Source: QIAW01 sp035487295
Lineage (GTDB): Bacteria; Acidobacteriota; Terriglobia; Terriglobales; Acidobacteriaceae
DNA: 64,000 bases
Direction: 5' to 3'
Assembly (NCBI GenBank): GCA_035487295.1
Contig: DATHMH010000048.1
Span: forward strand, 16,763 to 80,762
Shown: positions 17,551 to 26,614 of the stretch, in pieces
How the letters are laid out: the number at the start of each line of letters is the position of its first letter
Position numbering within the stretch: the stretch's first letter is position 1
Program-made: the position numbers and the translations under genes
Notes under the pieces: generated by a model
Told to the model about the DNA's origin: nothing
The model's input: only the letters and a program-made list of their open reading frames with translations
The model's database searches: none

Positions 17551-17792
17551 CTCCATATCCTCAATAGTTCGCAATGTATTTTGCATTCAAATAATCCACT
17601 TCGCTTGCTGCCTATACAACGGACTGGGACGGGATTTGGTAAACAGAAAAGTTAGCCTTGGCGGAGCCTGTGTGGCACACCCTCCCCGGCCGTGCATGCA
17701 GGCATTTTCTGTAAGAACTGATGAAGAAAGAGCCACTTTAATTCCAAAGAATGCCAACAAAATCATCACGACTCCGAGAGTAAGTTATACAA

Positions 17793-17827
17793 TTTATCCG
17801 GTTATCCAATTACTCAATTACCAATCC
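17793..17827. repeat. Quasi-tandem TTATCC/ATTACC run before the GH2 start
   Basis: A 35-base A/T-rich run of near-repeats (TTATCCGGTTATCC, then ATTACTCAATTACCAATCC) ends six bases before the GH2 start codon and replaces a recognisable ribosome site. The rest of the 246-base divergent gap shows no clear promoter to me. Confidence 0.45.
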
Positions 17828-17832
17828 GCACA

Positions 17833-20367
17833 ATGACTCAATCATCCGAAGACTCAATCGCCCACATCAGCCGCCGTGAATTCATAAAAACTACCGCACT
17901 TGCCACAGTCGCCGCGGCCGCAACCCAAATTTCTTTCGCCCAAACTGCTCCTGCAAGCGGCGCCGTTTCACAACGCCTGCTGGCCGGCTGGGAGCACTAC
18001 CGCGGCAGTCTGGGCGGCATCTGGGAGGTATGGCGCGGGGGCCGCGCCACGGAACAGACTGCCTGGCAGGCGGTCGCCATGCCGCACTGCTTCAATGCGC
18101 GCGATGCGGTTGATCCCGATGAGTCTTACTATCAGGGCCCCGGCTGGTACCGCACCAAGCTGAAGCTGCCCCCCAACCCTTTCCCTGAGGGACGCACGCT
18201 GCTGCACTTTGAAGGCGCCGGGCAGAAGACCGAAGTCTTCATTGACCTCGACAGCGTTGGCCGGCACGTGGGCGGGTACGATGAATTTATTTTTGATATC
18301 ACTGAAGCTGCGGCCAAAATTCTAAACTCGCCAAATAATAAAGGCGGCAGCGAAGTGCCTCTCGCCATCCGCTGCGACAACTCGCGCGACCTGGAGATGA
18401 TTCCTTCTCCGCTCAGCGACTTCAATCTTTATGGCGGCCTCTATCGCTATGTGAATCTGGTCTATGTGCCTGCGGTCTCGTTGGAGCGGGTACATATAAG
18501 TCCTACACTCCAATCACAAGGGCCGGCAAAGGTTTCTCTCGCAAAAATTTCTATCAAAGCCCGGCTCTACAATCCAGCCGCTCATACAGAAGAAGTGAAG
18601 ATTTCCGTTCGCGTTCTCGATCCCAAAGGCAAGGCCATCCGCAGCGATACTCAAGTCCTTGCCCCTTGGGGCGATGAGCGGGAGCTGGGCGCATTAGACG
18701 TGAAAATGCCGGAGCTTTGGTCGCCAAAAAATCCCGCTTTGTACAGTTGTGAAGTCACGCTGAGCAGCGCGCACGGCGAGATGAGCGTCAACGAGCGCTT
18801 TGGGATTCGCTCTTACGAGTTTGTCGACCACGGCCCGTTCAAGTTGAATGGCGAACGCCTGCTGTTGCGTGGCACCACGCGCCATGAAGACCACGCCGGC
18901 CTGGGCTCGGCCATGCCCGAGGAGCTTGTTCGTAAAGAATTGCAGATGATCAAGGACGTGGGCGCAAATTTCATCCGCCTGGGCCACTACCAGCAGTCGC
19001 GCATCGTGCTCAACCTGTGCGACGAACTGGGACTGATGGTCTGGGAAGAGGCGCCATGGTGTCGCAGCGGAATCGGCGGCGAGGCCTTCCAGCAGCAGGC
19101 GCACGCCATGTTGCGCAACATGATTGACCAGCACTATAACCATCCCGCGGTGATCATCTGGGGCCTGGGCAACGAGGACGACTGGCCGACCGAATACCCG
19201 GAGCAGGACCAGGAAAAAATCCGCAGCTTCATGACCGGGCTGCGCGATCTTGCCCATAGCCTTGACGCTTCGCGCAAGACGGGAGTCCGGCGTTGTGCCT
19301 TTGCTAAAGACATTCCCGACGTTTACTCGCCTTCCATCTGGGCGGGCTGGTATCGCGGTCGCTACACCGATTACAAGAATTTCTCGGAAACCGAGATGAA
19401 GCAGGTCAACCACTTCATCCACATGGAGTGGGGAGGCGACAGCCACGCCCGCCGTCATTCGGAAGACCCCGACCGCGAGCTCTCGAAAATTGATACCGCA
19501 CCGTTGCCCACAGACCCAGCCCAGCTCAACGCCATGCTGAGCGGCGGCGTGGATACCGGATCGAAAAATGGCGACTGGTCCGAGAGCTACATCTGCAATT
19601 TGATGGACTGGCACCTCAAGGAGCAGGAGACCCTGCCCTGGCTGACCGGCGCGGCGCAGTGGATCTTCAAGGATTTTTCCACGCCCGGGCGGCCCGAGAA
19701 CCCGGTGCCGCGCGTGAACCAAAAAGGGATGGTCGAGCGCGACCTCGTCCCCAAAGAAAGCTATTACGTCTTCCAGTCCTACTGGAACGAAAAACCGATG
19801 GCGCACATCTATGGGCATTCCTGGCCCATCCGCTGGGGCGAGGCCGATGAGGAGAAGATGGTGAAAGTCTATTCCAACTGCGACACGGCAGAATTGTTTC
19901 TCAACGGCGTCTCCTGCGGGGTGAAGAAGCGCAACAGCCAAAATTTCCCGGCAGCAGGTTTGCGCTGGCGGGTGAAATTTCAATCGGGCGAAAATAATCT
20001 GAGAGCAGTAGCCCACAAAAATGGAATCATGGTCAACGATGAGATCAACTTTCAATACCAGACCGAAAAATGGGAAGCGCCCGCGCAGTTAGAGCTGAAA
20101 GAAATTTCACGTCAAGATGACACGGTAACGATTCAGGCAGTTCTGCGCGACGCCAAAGGCGTGCACTGCGTCGACAGCCGCAGCCAGGTGCGCTTCGGCC
20201 TCGACGGCGATGGTGCGCTGCTCGACAACCTGGGAACCTCCACCGGGTCGCGCGTGGTTGAGCTTTACAACGGCCGGGCAGTGATCAGTCTTGTACGAAA
20301 CGGCGGGAAATCGGTAGCGAGCGTTTCGTCGAAAGGCATACCGACAGCGTTTCTGACGGTGGGATAG
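17833..20367 (+). CDS. Tat-exported glycoside hydrolase family 2 enzyme
   Basis: An 844-residue protein. The N-terminus has a twin-arginine signal (SRREFIKTTALATVAAAA). Then come a jelly-roll sugar-binding domain (about 50-220), an immunoglobulin-like domain (about 230-330), and a TIM barrel. The barrel carries the GH2 acid/base Glu in WGLGNED (E448) and the probable nucleophile Glu in HMEWGG (E532). C-terminal beta domains follow. The family contains beta-galactosidases, beta-glucuronidases and beta-mannosidases. The exact sugar cannot be told. Tat export implies folding before secretion. The gene stands alone. Confidence 0.9.
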   Translation: MTQSSEDSIAHISRREFIKTTALATVAAAATQISFAQTAPASGAVSQRLLAGWEHYRGSLGGIWEVWRGGRATEQTAWQAVAMPHCFNARDAVDPDESYYQGPGWYRTKLKLPPNPFPEGRTLLHFEGAGQKTEVFIDLDSVGRHVGGYDEFIFDITEAAAKILNSPNNKGGSEVPLAIRCDNSRDLEMIPSPLSDFNLYGGLYRYVNLVYVPAVSLERVHISPTLQSQGPAKVSLAKISIKARLYNPAAHTEEVKISVRVLDPKGKAIRSDTQVLAPWGDERELGALDVKMPELWSPKNPALYSCEVTLSSAHGEMSVNERFGIRSYEFVDHGPFKLNGERLLLRGTTRHEDHAGLGSAMPEELVRKELQMIKDVGANFIRLGHYQQSRIVLNLCDELGLMVWEEAPWCRSGIGGEAFQQQAHAMLRNMIDQHYNHPAVIIWGLGNEDDWPTEYPEQDQEKIRSFMTGLRDLAHSLDASRKTGVRRCAFAKDIPDVYSPSIWAGWYRGRYTDYKNFSETEMKQVNHFIHMEWGGDSHARRHSEDPDRELSKIDTAPLPTDPAQLNAMLSGGVDTGSKNGDWSESYICNLMDWHLKEQETLPWLTGAAQWIFKDFSTPGRPENPVPRVNQKGMVERDLVPKESYYVFQSYWNEKPMAHIYGHSWPIRWGEADEEKMVKVYSNCDTAELFLNGVSCGVKKRNSQNFPAAGLRWRVKFQSGENNLRAVAHKNGIMVNDEINFQYQTEKWEAPAQLELKEISRQDDTVTIQAVLRDAKGVHCVDSRSQVRFGLDGDGALLDNLGTSTGSRVVELYNGRAVISLVRNGGKSVASVSSKGIPTAFLTVG

Positions 20368-20544
20368 GAATGCAGGGTTTCCGTTCAGGCTGCGAAAAAG
20401 CCGTTTTTCTGGCGCCCCGCTTTGAGCTGAGGGCTTCGCCCTCGCTTTTGGTTCGCGCGGGACAGCGCTCACCAAAAGCTCACTCGGCTGCGCGCATGCC
20501 TGCGGCCAGGCTGTTGCGCTCCGAGCGATGGCATCGAGAACGCC

Positions 20545-20985
20545 TCAGGAGGCGTGGTTTGTCGAGGCCGGCTCCGGAGTGGGGAGAGAGTGGTCGGCTT
20601 TTTTCGCCTCGGCCAGGCGGATGCTTACCAGCAGGCTATGAATATTTTCGAGCAGCGAGGCGCGGTTAATCGGCTTGGTCATATAACAATCGAAGCCGGC
20701 TTCAAGAATTCTTTGCCGGTCGCTGTGCAGGGCATATGCGGTCAGCGCGATCACCGGAATTTTGTTGAAGCGAGTGTCGCGGCGCAGATGATGCAGCACC
20801 GTGAATCCATCGAGCCCCGGCAATTGGATATCGAGCAACACCAGGCTGGGCAGCGTCTCCGCGGTCATGCGGAGCGCTTCGTTGCCGTCGCAGGCCTCGA
20901 CGACTTCGTAGCCGGCAATTTCCAGGATCTCGCGCACCAGTTCGCGAATCATCAGGTTATCTTCGACAAGCAGGATCGTACACAT
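20545..20985 (-). CDS. Single-domain CheY-like response regulator
   Basis: A 146-residue receiver domain without output. It has the acidic pair (VEDN), phospho-acceptor Asp in LLDIQLPG, Thr in LTAYA and Lys in TKPI. It starts 1 base after the end of the hybrid kinase gene, so the pair is one operon. It can take the phosphate that the kinase's own second receiver appears unable to hold. A short charged tail follows the receiver. Confidence 0.93.
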   Translation of the reverse strand: MCTILLVEDNLMIRELVREILEIAGYEVVEACDGNEALRMTAETLPSLVLLDIQLPGLDGFTVLHHLRRDTRFNKIPVIALTAYALHSDRQRILEAGFDCYMTKPINRASLLENIHSLLVSIRLAEAKKADHSLPTPEPASTNHAS

Positions 20986-20986
20986 A

Positions 20987-23077
20987 TCATTCCATCTCTT
21001 GCCCAGGCTGGACGGTAAGTTGCAATTGCCGCAGCAGATCGTCTTTCCAGGAGCGCTGTTTTTGCAGCAAGGCGCGCGTTTCCCGCGTCAAAAGCCGGAG
21101 GTCATTCCGGGAAAGCTTTTGCCCTGCCAAAATGAATATAGGAATTTCACGCCATTGGGGTTCACTCCGAATGCGCTGCAGCACATCGAAGCCATCCGCC
21201 TCCGGGGAGAGCAGGTTGAAGATGAGAGCATCCACCCGGCTGGTCGGGAGCACATGCAGCGCCTCACGGGCGCTTTGCACCGCTTGCACCTCATAGCCCT
21301 CTGCCATGAGAGTTTCTTTCACGAACTGGAGGGTGGAGAGGTCGTCATCCACCACCAGAACGCGGCCTATTCCTTCCGCTGTGCCGGGCGGCACGATTCC
21401 GCGCAGAGAATCCACCAGTTTAGATCTTTCAAGCGGTTTCAGGAGATAATCGGCAGCCCCCAACGCAAATCCCAGCTCCTGCTGATCAAGCACCGAAACC
21501 AGCAGAATTGGGATGTTTGTAGTGGCAGGGTCTTTCTTAAGTTCGACTAATGCCTGAAACCCATTTCCTCCAGGCATGAGCACATCCAGAGTGATCGCAT
21601 CCGGCATGAGGATTCGCGCTTTCTCAACTGCTTCTGCCCCTGAGTTGGCCACGGCGGTCACGTAATCCTCCTCGTCCAGAGCGCGAATAATGAAGTCGCA
21701 GGTAGCATGATCGTCATCCACAACCAGTATCAAGGGCTTCTCTCGCCGGGGGGAGATGCCGGAAGAAAACTGCGGTTTAGGAGCCGCGTTCAGAGGCGTC
21801 GAAAGCACAATCTTCTCCGCCGGCAGTGTAAAACTAAACCGGCTTCCATGCTGAAGTTCGCTTTCCACCCAGATCTTTCCGCCGTGCAATTCAACCAGCC
21901 GCCGGGTGATGGAAAGCCCCAGTCCCGTGCCTTCTTTGACGCCGCGCGTTGTCGTCCCTATCTGGCGGAATTCATCAAAAATGATTGTCTGGTCTTCCGG
22001 GTCGATTCCCATGCCTGTATCGGCGACGGAAATGCAAACAAAATCTTTTTCCTGCATTGCTTCCACGCGCACCTGCCCGCCATCAGGAGTGAATTTCACC
22101 GCATTGCTGAGCAGGTTATTCAGAATTTGCCGCAGGCGCACATGATCGGCATAAACCGCTAAGTTTTCGGGAATGGCATGTTGGACATCAATCTTTTTCG
22201 AAGCTGCTAAAGCCGCAATATTGACCAGGACCTCAGACAGCACTTCGCTCAGGAGACAATTTTCCAACCTCAGGTCAAGGTGGCCGGCATCGATCTTCGA
22301 CATATCGAGAACACTGTTAATCAGTTCCAGCAGGTGCCTTCCGCTCAGGCGTATGTTCTGCGCAAAATGCCTCTGTTTTTCCGTGATCGTGCCTGTGTCG
22401 CCCTCGGCGAGCAGATCAGAAAATCCAATAATTGCCGTCAGCGGAGTGCGCAATTCATGGCTCATGCCCGCCAGGAATTGGCTCTTCAATTGATTCGCTT
22501 GTTCTACCTCCTGGTTGCGAACCTTCAGTTGCTGGTTCGCCTCGAGCAGGTCGCGTTTCCGTTGTTCCGATAATTTTGCCGCTTGCACCAGAGCGATCAC
22601 CTGCGGAACAAGGTGGGGAAGAGCCAGGGCGGTCCCTACAGACGCCACCGCCGTCACAACTTTGACCGCCCCAGAGAGCCAATACACCGGCTTCCAGAGC
22701 ACAACAACTTCCATGAAATGGGTGAATCCGCAGGCAACGATGAAGGCGCCAAAGGCCAGGTAAACCCATTGGAAGGGAGGATTCCCCATTTCACGCCGTA
22801 ACCTTCTTTCCAGGTAGACCAGGGTAATGGAGATGGCAACGTACGCGGTCCAGATCAGCACATCTGAAACCAGGTGAAGAGCCACCAATCGAGGATTTCG
22901 CAGGTAGCAGTACACATGCGGCAGAAAATTTGAAGAAAACAGATTTTCCTGCCAACCTAACCATGCAACTGCCAGAAGCGCGCTTACAGAAAAAATTATA
23001 ATAGCAGCATTCTGCTGCCGTGCAGATTTACCTCTCAAAGGAAGGGCGGGGCCAAGCCCGGGGTTTGCGATTGCCAT
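20987..23077 (-). CDS. Hybrid sensor histidine kinase with ETR1-like ethylene-binding (copper) domain
   Basis: A 696-residue protein. After one extra N-terminal helix (about 24-42), three helices (about 66-160) match the ethylene-receptor sensor domain. SDVLIWTAY aligns with ETR1 SDFFIALAY, and AFIVACGFTH with AFIVLCGATH. All five residues known to matter in ETR1 (D25, Y32, I62, C65, H69) have counterparts at D72, Y79, I113, C116 and H120. Then follow a coiled linker, a HisKA box (SHELRTP, H207), an HATPase with N and G boxes (NNLLSNAVKFTPDG, DTGMGI, GTGLGL), a complete receiver (TLDVLMPG), and a second receiver whose acceptor position is Asn (IFNLLSP). In the family the domain binds ethylene through Cu(I). 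Confidence 0.9.
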   Translation of the reverse strand: MAIANPGLGPALPLRGKSARQQNAAIIIFSVSALLAVAWLGWQENLFSSNFLPHVYCYLRNPRLVALHLVSDVLIWTAYVAISITLVYLERRLRREMGNPPFQWVYLAFGAFIVACGFTHFMEVVVLWKPVYWLSGAVKVVTAVASVGTALALPHLVPQVIALVQAAKLSEQRKRDLLEANQQLKVRNQEVEQANQLKSQFLAGMSHELRTPLTAIIGFSDLLAEGDTGTITEKQRHFAQNIRLSGRHLLELINSVLDMSKIDAGHLDLRLENCLLSEVLSEVLVNIAALAASKKIDVQHAIPENLAVYADHVRLRQILNNLLSNAVKFTPDGGQVRVEAMQEKDFVCISVADTGMGIDPEDQTIIFDEFRQIGTTTRGVKEGTGLGLSITRRLVELHGGKIWVESELQHGSRFSFTLPAEKIVLSTPLNAAPKPQFSSGISPRREKPLILVVDDDHATCDFIIRALDEEDYVTAVANSGAEAVEKARILMPDAITLDVLMPGGNGFQALVELKKDPATTNIPILLVSVLDQQELGFALGAADYLLKPLERSKLVDSLRGIVPPGTAEGIGRVLVVDDDLSTLQFVKETLMAEGYEVQAVQSAREALHVLPTSRVDALIFNLLSPEADGFDVLQRIRSEPQWREIPIFILAGQKLSRNDLRLLTRETRALLQKQRSWKDDLLRQLQLTVQPGQEME

Positions 23078-23481
23078 TCATCTCCTAAGCGGGGGGAGAG
23101 TAATTATGTTAAGCCTGTTCCTTAGCGTAGCCACTTGACCCTTCCAATGCAATAATTTTTTCAACCTCCACGTTCCAGGGTTGAAAACAGCTCATTTATA
23201 TTGAAATGTTTTTGCTAAAAGCAGATTTTTCCGGGGTTTTTCCCTGCGCACGAAAGGTCCCATTCAGCCCATTAATTCAATGAGTTGCACACAAGCACCA
23301 CTGGCCTGATATCGCGCATTTTTAAATATTTTATCAAACCGGGAAAGACCCAGAATGGAACAGCAAAATTCTCAAAATGTCGTTTCTTGACGCACACTTG
23401 AGCAGGACCAGGGAATTTACTCAGGGTCCCAGGCGTGTGCTATTCGGATTCTGGCCGACTCCTAGAGGAGTTCCGAATTTT
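23078..23481. other. AT-rich intergenic region without a recognisable gene
   Basis: The roughly 800-base gap between the divergent kinase and antiterminator genes is poorer in GC than its surroundings. This first half holds no convincing frame. It should contain the kinase promoter and perhaps that of the polysaccharide locus, but I cannot place -10/-35 boxes with confidence. Confidence 0.4.
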
Positions 23482-23620
23482 GTGTCTATTGAAAAATTAA
23501 AGAAATGTCCTGTGTGCCACGGAGTTGGCGCGTCCACCGAAGGGCCGGCCTTGCAAAAGATGCAAGGGTAGCGGCGAAGTCAGAATATTGTTGCTGCGTA
23601 CTCCCATCAGTGATCGCTCT
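23482..23620 (+). pseudogene. Frameshifted zinc-ribbon fragment (DnaJ-type CxxCxGxG repeats)
   Basis: One frame reads LKKCPVCHGVGASTEGP and a second frame, about 12 codons on, reads PCKRCKGSGEVRI. Joined by a single-base correction in the GGCCGGCC stretch near 23543, they give two CxxCxGxG zinc-ribbon knuckles at natural spacing. A GAGGAG ribosome site precedes a GTG at 23482. This is either a decayed small zinc-ribbon gene or a sequencing error in an intact one. The function is unknown. Confidence 0.45.
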
Positions 23621-23900
23621 AGTATTCGCCCGGATGGATCTGCGACTCGCGTTAAGGCCCAAATAGACCTGAGTTGGCCCCTCGCTTCTTTCCACCGCTA
23701 TTCCTCTCTGCGCTCCCGGAAAACACTGATTAACCACGGTTTTATTAACCACTTATGCAATAGGCAACCCCCGCTATTTGCAATCAATCTATTCTGCTGG
23801 ATCAACTCTCCGAAAGGTCGTTTTAAAAAGTTGTGGAGGGTGGATGAAAAGGTAAGACAAACGTACTGAGACATGCCCTGTGACTCAGAGGGGCGAAGCT

Positions 23901-23921
23901 TGGAGCGAACACCCGGTTCGT
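23901..23921 (+). promoter_or_regulatory. Leader hairpin upstream of the UpxY gene
   Basis: GAGCGAAC and GTTCGTTC flank a five-base loop, giving a 7-8 bp stem 40 bases before the antiterminator start. NusG paralogues of this kind act on the 5' leader of their own operon, so a pausing or loading role is possible, but only by analogy. Confidence 0.35.
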
Positions 23922-23960
23922 TCACACACAGTAAGGCAGGGGAGAAGATTCAACTACTTT

Positions 23961-24521
23961 ATGACGTTCATGGCGAGTAGTACCACCACGCTTTCTGGCC
24001 TGCAATTGCAACCGCAACAATCTCACAGCGAACCGTTTTGGTACGCTGCTTATACGTATCCGCGTCATGAGAAAAGTGTATTTGAACAACTCATCCAGAA
24101 ATCGATGGAATGCTATTTGCCTTTATACGAAGAGGTCCACCGCTGGACAGACCGGAACGTGAAGGTCCAATTGCCGCTGTTCCCCGGGTATGTCTTTGTG
24201 CACATGCCTGTGAGCGAGCGCAAGAAGGTATTGAGCGTCACGAGCGTAGTCCGGATTTTGAGTTTTAATGGACAGCCCGTGTCTTTACCTGAATCTGAAA
24301 TTGAGAGCCTCAAAAGGTCAATGCAATACCGGAAGGTGCAACCTTTTCCTTATTATCTATGCAAAGGCGACAGGGTGCGCATCAAGTCAGGCCCGCTGCA
24401 GGGGCTTGAGGGGATTGTAGAGCGCCAAAAAGGAAAATCTCGAATTGTTATCTCGATTCACGCCATCATGAACTCTGTTGCGGTCGATTTGGAAGCGGAA
24501 GACATCGAACCCACAGCCTAA
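23961..24521 (+). CDS. NusG-like transcription antiterminator (UpxY/LoaP type) of the polysaccharide locus
   Basis: About 186 residues from the ATG at 23961; an in-frame GTG lies further upstream. The NGN domain reads WYAAYTYPRHEKSVFEQL, then LPLFPGYVFVHMPV. A KOW domain follows, with GDRVRIKSGPLQGLEGIVERQKGKSRIVISI. Specialised NusG paralogues at the head of capsule and exopolysaccharide operons ride with RNA polymerase and prevent early termination in these very long transcripts. Its place as the first gene of a 20-kb locus fits. GGGGAGAAG (about 23939-23947) may be the ribosome site, though rather far from the ATG. Confidence 0.88.
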   Translation: MTFMASSTTTLSGLQLQPQQSHSEPFWYAAYTYPRHEKSVFEQLIQKSMECYLPLYEEVHRWTDRNVKVQLPLFPGYVFVHMPVSERKKVLSVTSVVRILSFNGQPVSLPESEIESLKRSMQYRKVQPFPYYLCKGDRVRIKSGPLQGLEGIVERQKGKSRIVISIHAIMNSVAVDLEAEDIEPTA

Positions 24522-24583
24522 CAAACCTGCGTCTAAATCCTTCCCTGGGGGATTGATTGCTTTCCAGTGGGCCAAAACATGAC

Positions 24584-26575
24584 ATGTCTGCCAGCGATTT
24601 TTCCAATCCGGTATTAGCGGAAACCCCAAAAAACGGTAGCTATCGGGCATCGACGATCAAGATACCTTCGTCGTGGCTCTATATCTGTCTCTATCACGCC
24701 CTGCTGATCGCGGCAGGCTATCTGGGCAGCTTCCTGCTTCGATTCGACTTCACTCCTGACCATCAGGATCTGCTGTTGTTTGAGCATACCCTTCTTTTTG
24801 TTCTTATCCTCAAGCTTGCGGTATTTCAATGGTTTGGCTTGGGGGTAGGATGGTGGCGCTATGTCGGTTTCCACGATCTGTTGGGAATCGGCAAGGCGAC
24901 ATTCGCAAGCTCCATTCTGATGTACCTTGGCATCGAGTTTGTGCTGCGGCCGCGAGGATTCCCCCGTTCCATCTTCGCCATTGATTTTTTGCTGACCATG
25001 GCTTTGATCAGCGGGGCCCGGCTTGCGGTGCGCGCCTATTGGGAGGCAATCGGCAGGTCGGGGTCGCTTCAGAAACGCACGTTGATTGTGGGGGCGGGGA
25101 ATACAGGAGTCAATATTGCCCGCGAGCTGACGCAGAACTCCGATTCCGATTACAAGGTTGTGGGCTTCATTGACGACGATTCCAGAAAGAAACCCGGAAT
25201 CAAGATTGATGGAGTTCGCCTCCTGGGCACGACTGACCGGCTGCCGGAGATAATCGCCAAATATTCCATTGAGTGCGTGCTGATCGCGCTGCCATCGGCC
25301 CAGGGATATCAGATCGAAAGAATCATCAACCGCTGCCGCGAATGCAAAGTGGATTTCCGCATCGTGCCTGCGTTACGGGAGCTGCTGGACCGGCCAGCCT
25401 CGGTCAGCCAGGTGCGTTCGGTGCAGGTGGAAGACCTGCTGGGAAGAAAGCCGGTCCGGCTGGACCTGGAGAAGATCAGGCAGAAGCACAGAGGGAAAAC
25501 CATCCTGGTGACCGGCGCCGGCGGTTCCATAGGTTCGGAGCTGGCGCGGCAGTTGGCCACGTTTTCTCCACAGAGGCTGATTCTGCTGGACCGTTCGGAG
25601 AACGATCTGTTCAAAATCTGCGGAGAGCTCACCGAAAAATTCCCCGATCTCCAGCTGGCGCCGGCCATCGGCGACATCCTGGACGTAAAATTTCTGCGCA
25701 ACGTATTCGTTCAATACCGGCCGGCTTCGGTTTTCCACGCGGCCGCGTATAAGCATGTTCCCATGATGGAACAAAACTGCTGCCAGGCGACCACCAACAA
25801 TGTATTCGGCACCTATAACGTCGCCATGGTCTCCAAGCATTATGGGGCGGAAGAGTTCGTGTTTATTTCGACCGATAAAGCCGTGAACCCGACCAACGTG
25901 ATGGGGGTGACCAAGCGCATCGCGGAGCTCATCATTCTGGGCTTGCAGCATCACCATACCCGCTTTATTGCGGTACGGTTCGGCAATGTCCTGGGCAGCA
26001 ACGGCAGCGTGCTTCCTATCTTTCAGCAGCAGATCGCCGCGCGCGGGCCGGTGACGGTGACCCATCCCGACGCCACGCGTTACTTCATGACCATCCCTGA
26101 AGCCGTGCAACTGGTCCTGCAGGCCTCGACGATGGGCAACGGGGGAGAAATCTTCGTTCTCAACATGGGCCAACCGGTCAAGATTCTTGATCTCGCGAAA
26201 AAGGTAATCCGGCTTTCAGGGCTGGAGCCCGACCGCGAAATCAAGATTGTGTTTACCGGTTTGCGTCCGGGCGAGAAACTGGTCGAAGAATTGATTTTGG
26301 ATACGGAAGGTATCAAGCCAACCTCGCACGAGGATATTCTCGTGCTGGATGGAGGCAAGACCGACTTCGAACAGATGCGAACCTGGCTTGATGAACTTTC
26401 CGGATTAGTGGAGTCCAACAACGTCCACGGCATTATCACAATGTTCAAGAAAATTGTGCCTGAGTACACCCCCAGCAACGAAGTTCTTTCAAGTTGTGAA
26501 GTCGATTGCCATGACCTGGCGATCAATTACATGCTCGAAAGAGTGCGATTCACCCGCCTGCCCGAAGCGGCTTGA
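24584..26575 (+). CDS. Membrane nucleotide-sugar 4,6-dehydratase (WbpM/PglF/FlaA1 family)
   Basis: About 663 residues from ATG 24584. A TTG at 24557 with a GGGGG upstream is an alternative start. Four transmembrane helices occupy the first 150 residues. A first Rossmann domain follows (IVGAGNTGVNIAREL), then an extended short-chain dehydrogenase domain with the NAD motif TGAGGSIGSELARQL and an FVFISTDKAV...NVMGVTKR segment typical of CapD-like inverting/retaining dehydratases. These convert UDP-GlcNAc into a 4-keto-6-deoxy sugar, the first step to bacillosamine- or QuiNAc-type residues. The aminotransferase and phosphoglycosyl transferase downstream continue that pathway. Confidence 0.9.
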   Translation: MSASDFSNPVLAETPKNGSYRASTIKIPSSWLYICLYHALLIAAGYLGSFLLRFDFTPDHQDLLLFEHTLLFVLILKLAVFQWFGLGVGWWRYVGFHDLLGIGKATFASSILMYLGIEFVLRPRGFPRSIFAIDFLLTMALISGARLAVRAYWEAIGRSGSLQKRTLIVGAGNTGVNIARELTQNSDSDYKVVGFIDDDSRKKPGIKIDGVRLLGTTDRLPEIIAKYSIECVLIALPSAQGYQIERIINRCRECKVDFRIVPALRELLDRPASVSQVRSVQVEDLLGRKPVRLDLEKIRQKHRGKTILVTGAGGSIGSELARQLATFSPQRLILLDRSENDLFKICGELTEKFPDLQLAPAIGDILDVKFLRNVFVQYRPASVFHAAAYKHVPMMEQNCCQATTNNVFGTYNVAMVSKHYGAEEFVFISTDKAVNPTNVMGVTKRIAELIILGLQHHHTRFIAVRFGNVLGSNGSVLPIFQQQIAARGPVTVTHPDATRYFMTIPEAVQLVLQASTMGNGGEIFVLNMGQPVKILDLAKKVIRLSGLEPDREIKIVFTGLRPGEKLVEELILDTEGIKPTSHEDILVLDGGKTDFEQMRTWLDELSGLVESNNVHGIITMFKKIVPEYTPSNEVLSSCEVDCHDLAINYMLERVRFTRLPEAA

Positions 26576-26614
26576 TCTTCTGAGCTTCTTCATATCAACC
26601 AAAGAGAGTTCACT

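Noticed and set aside
18694..20055. 453-codon open frame on the minus strand opposite the GH2 gene
   Set aside because: The GH2 protein has catalytic motifs and a Tat signal; the antisense product has no domain.
23880..23960. Upstream GTG start for the UpxY antiterminator
   Set aside because: The added 27 residues are basic and lack NusG similarity, and they would run through the leader hairpin.
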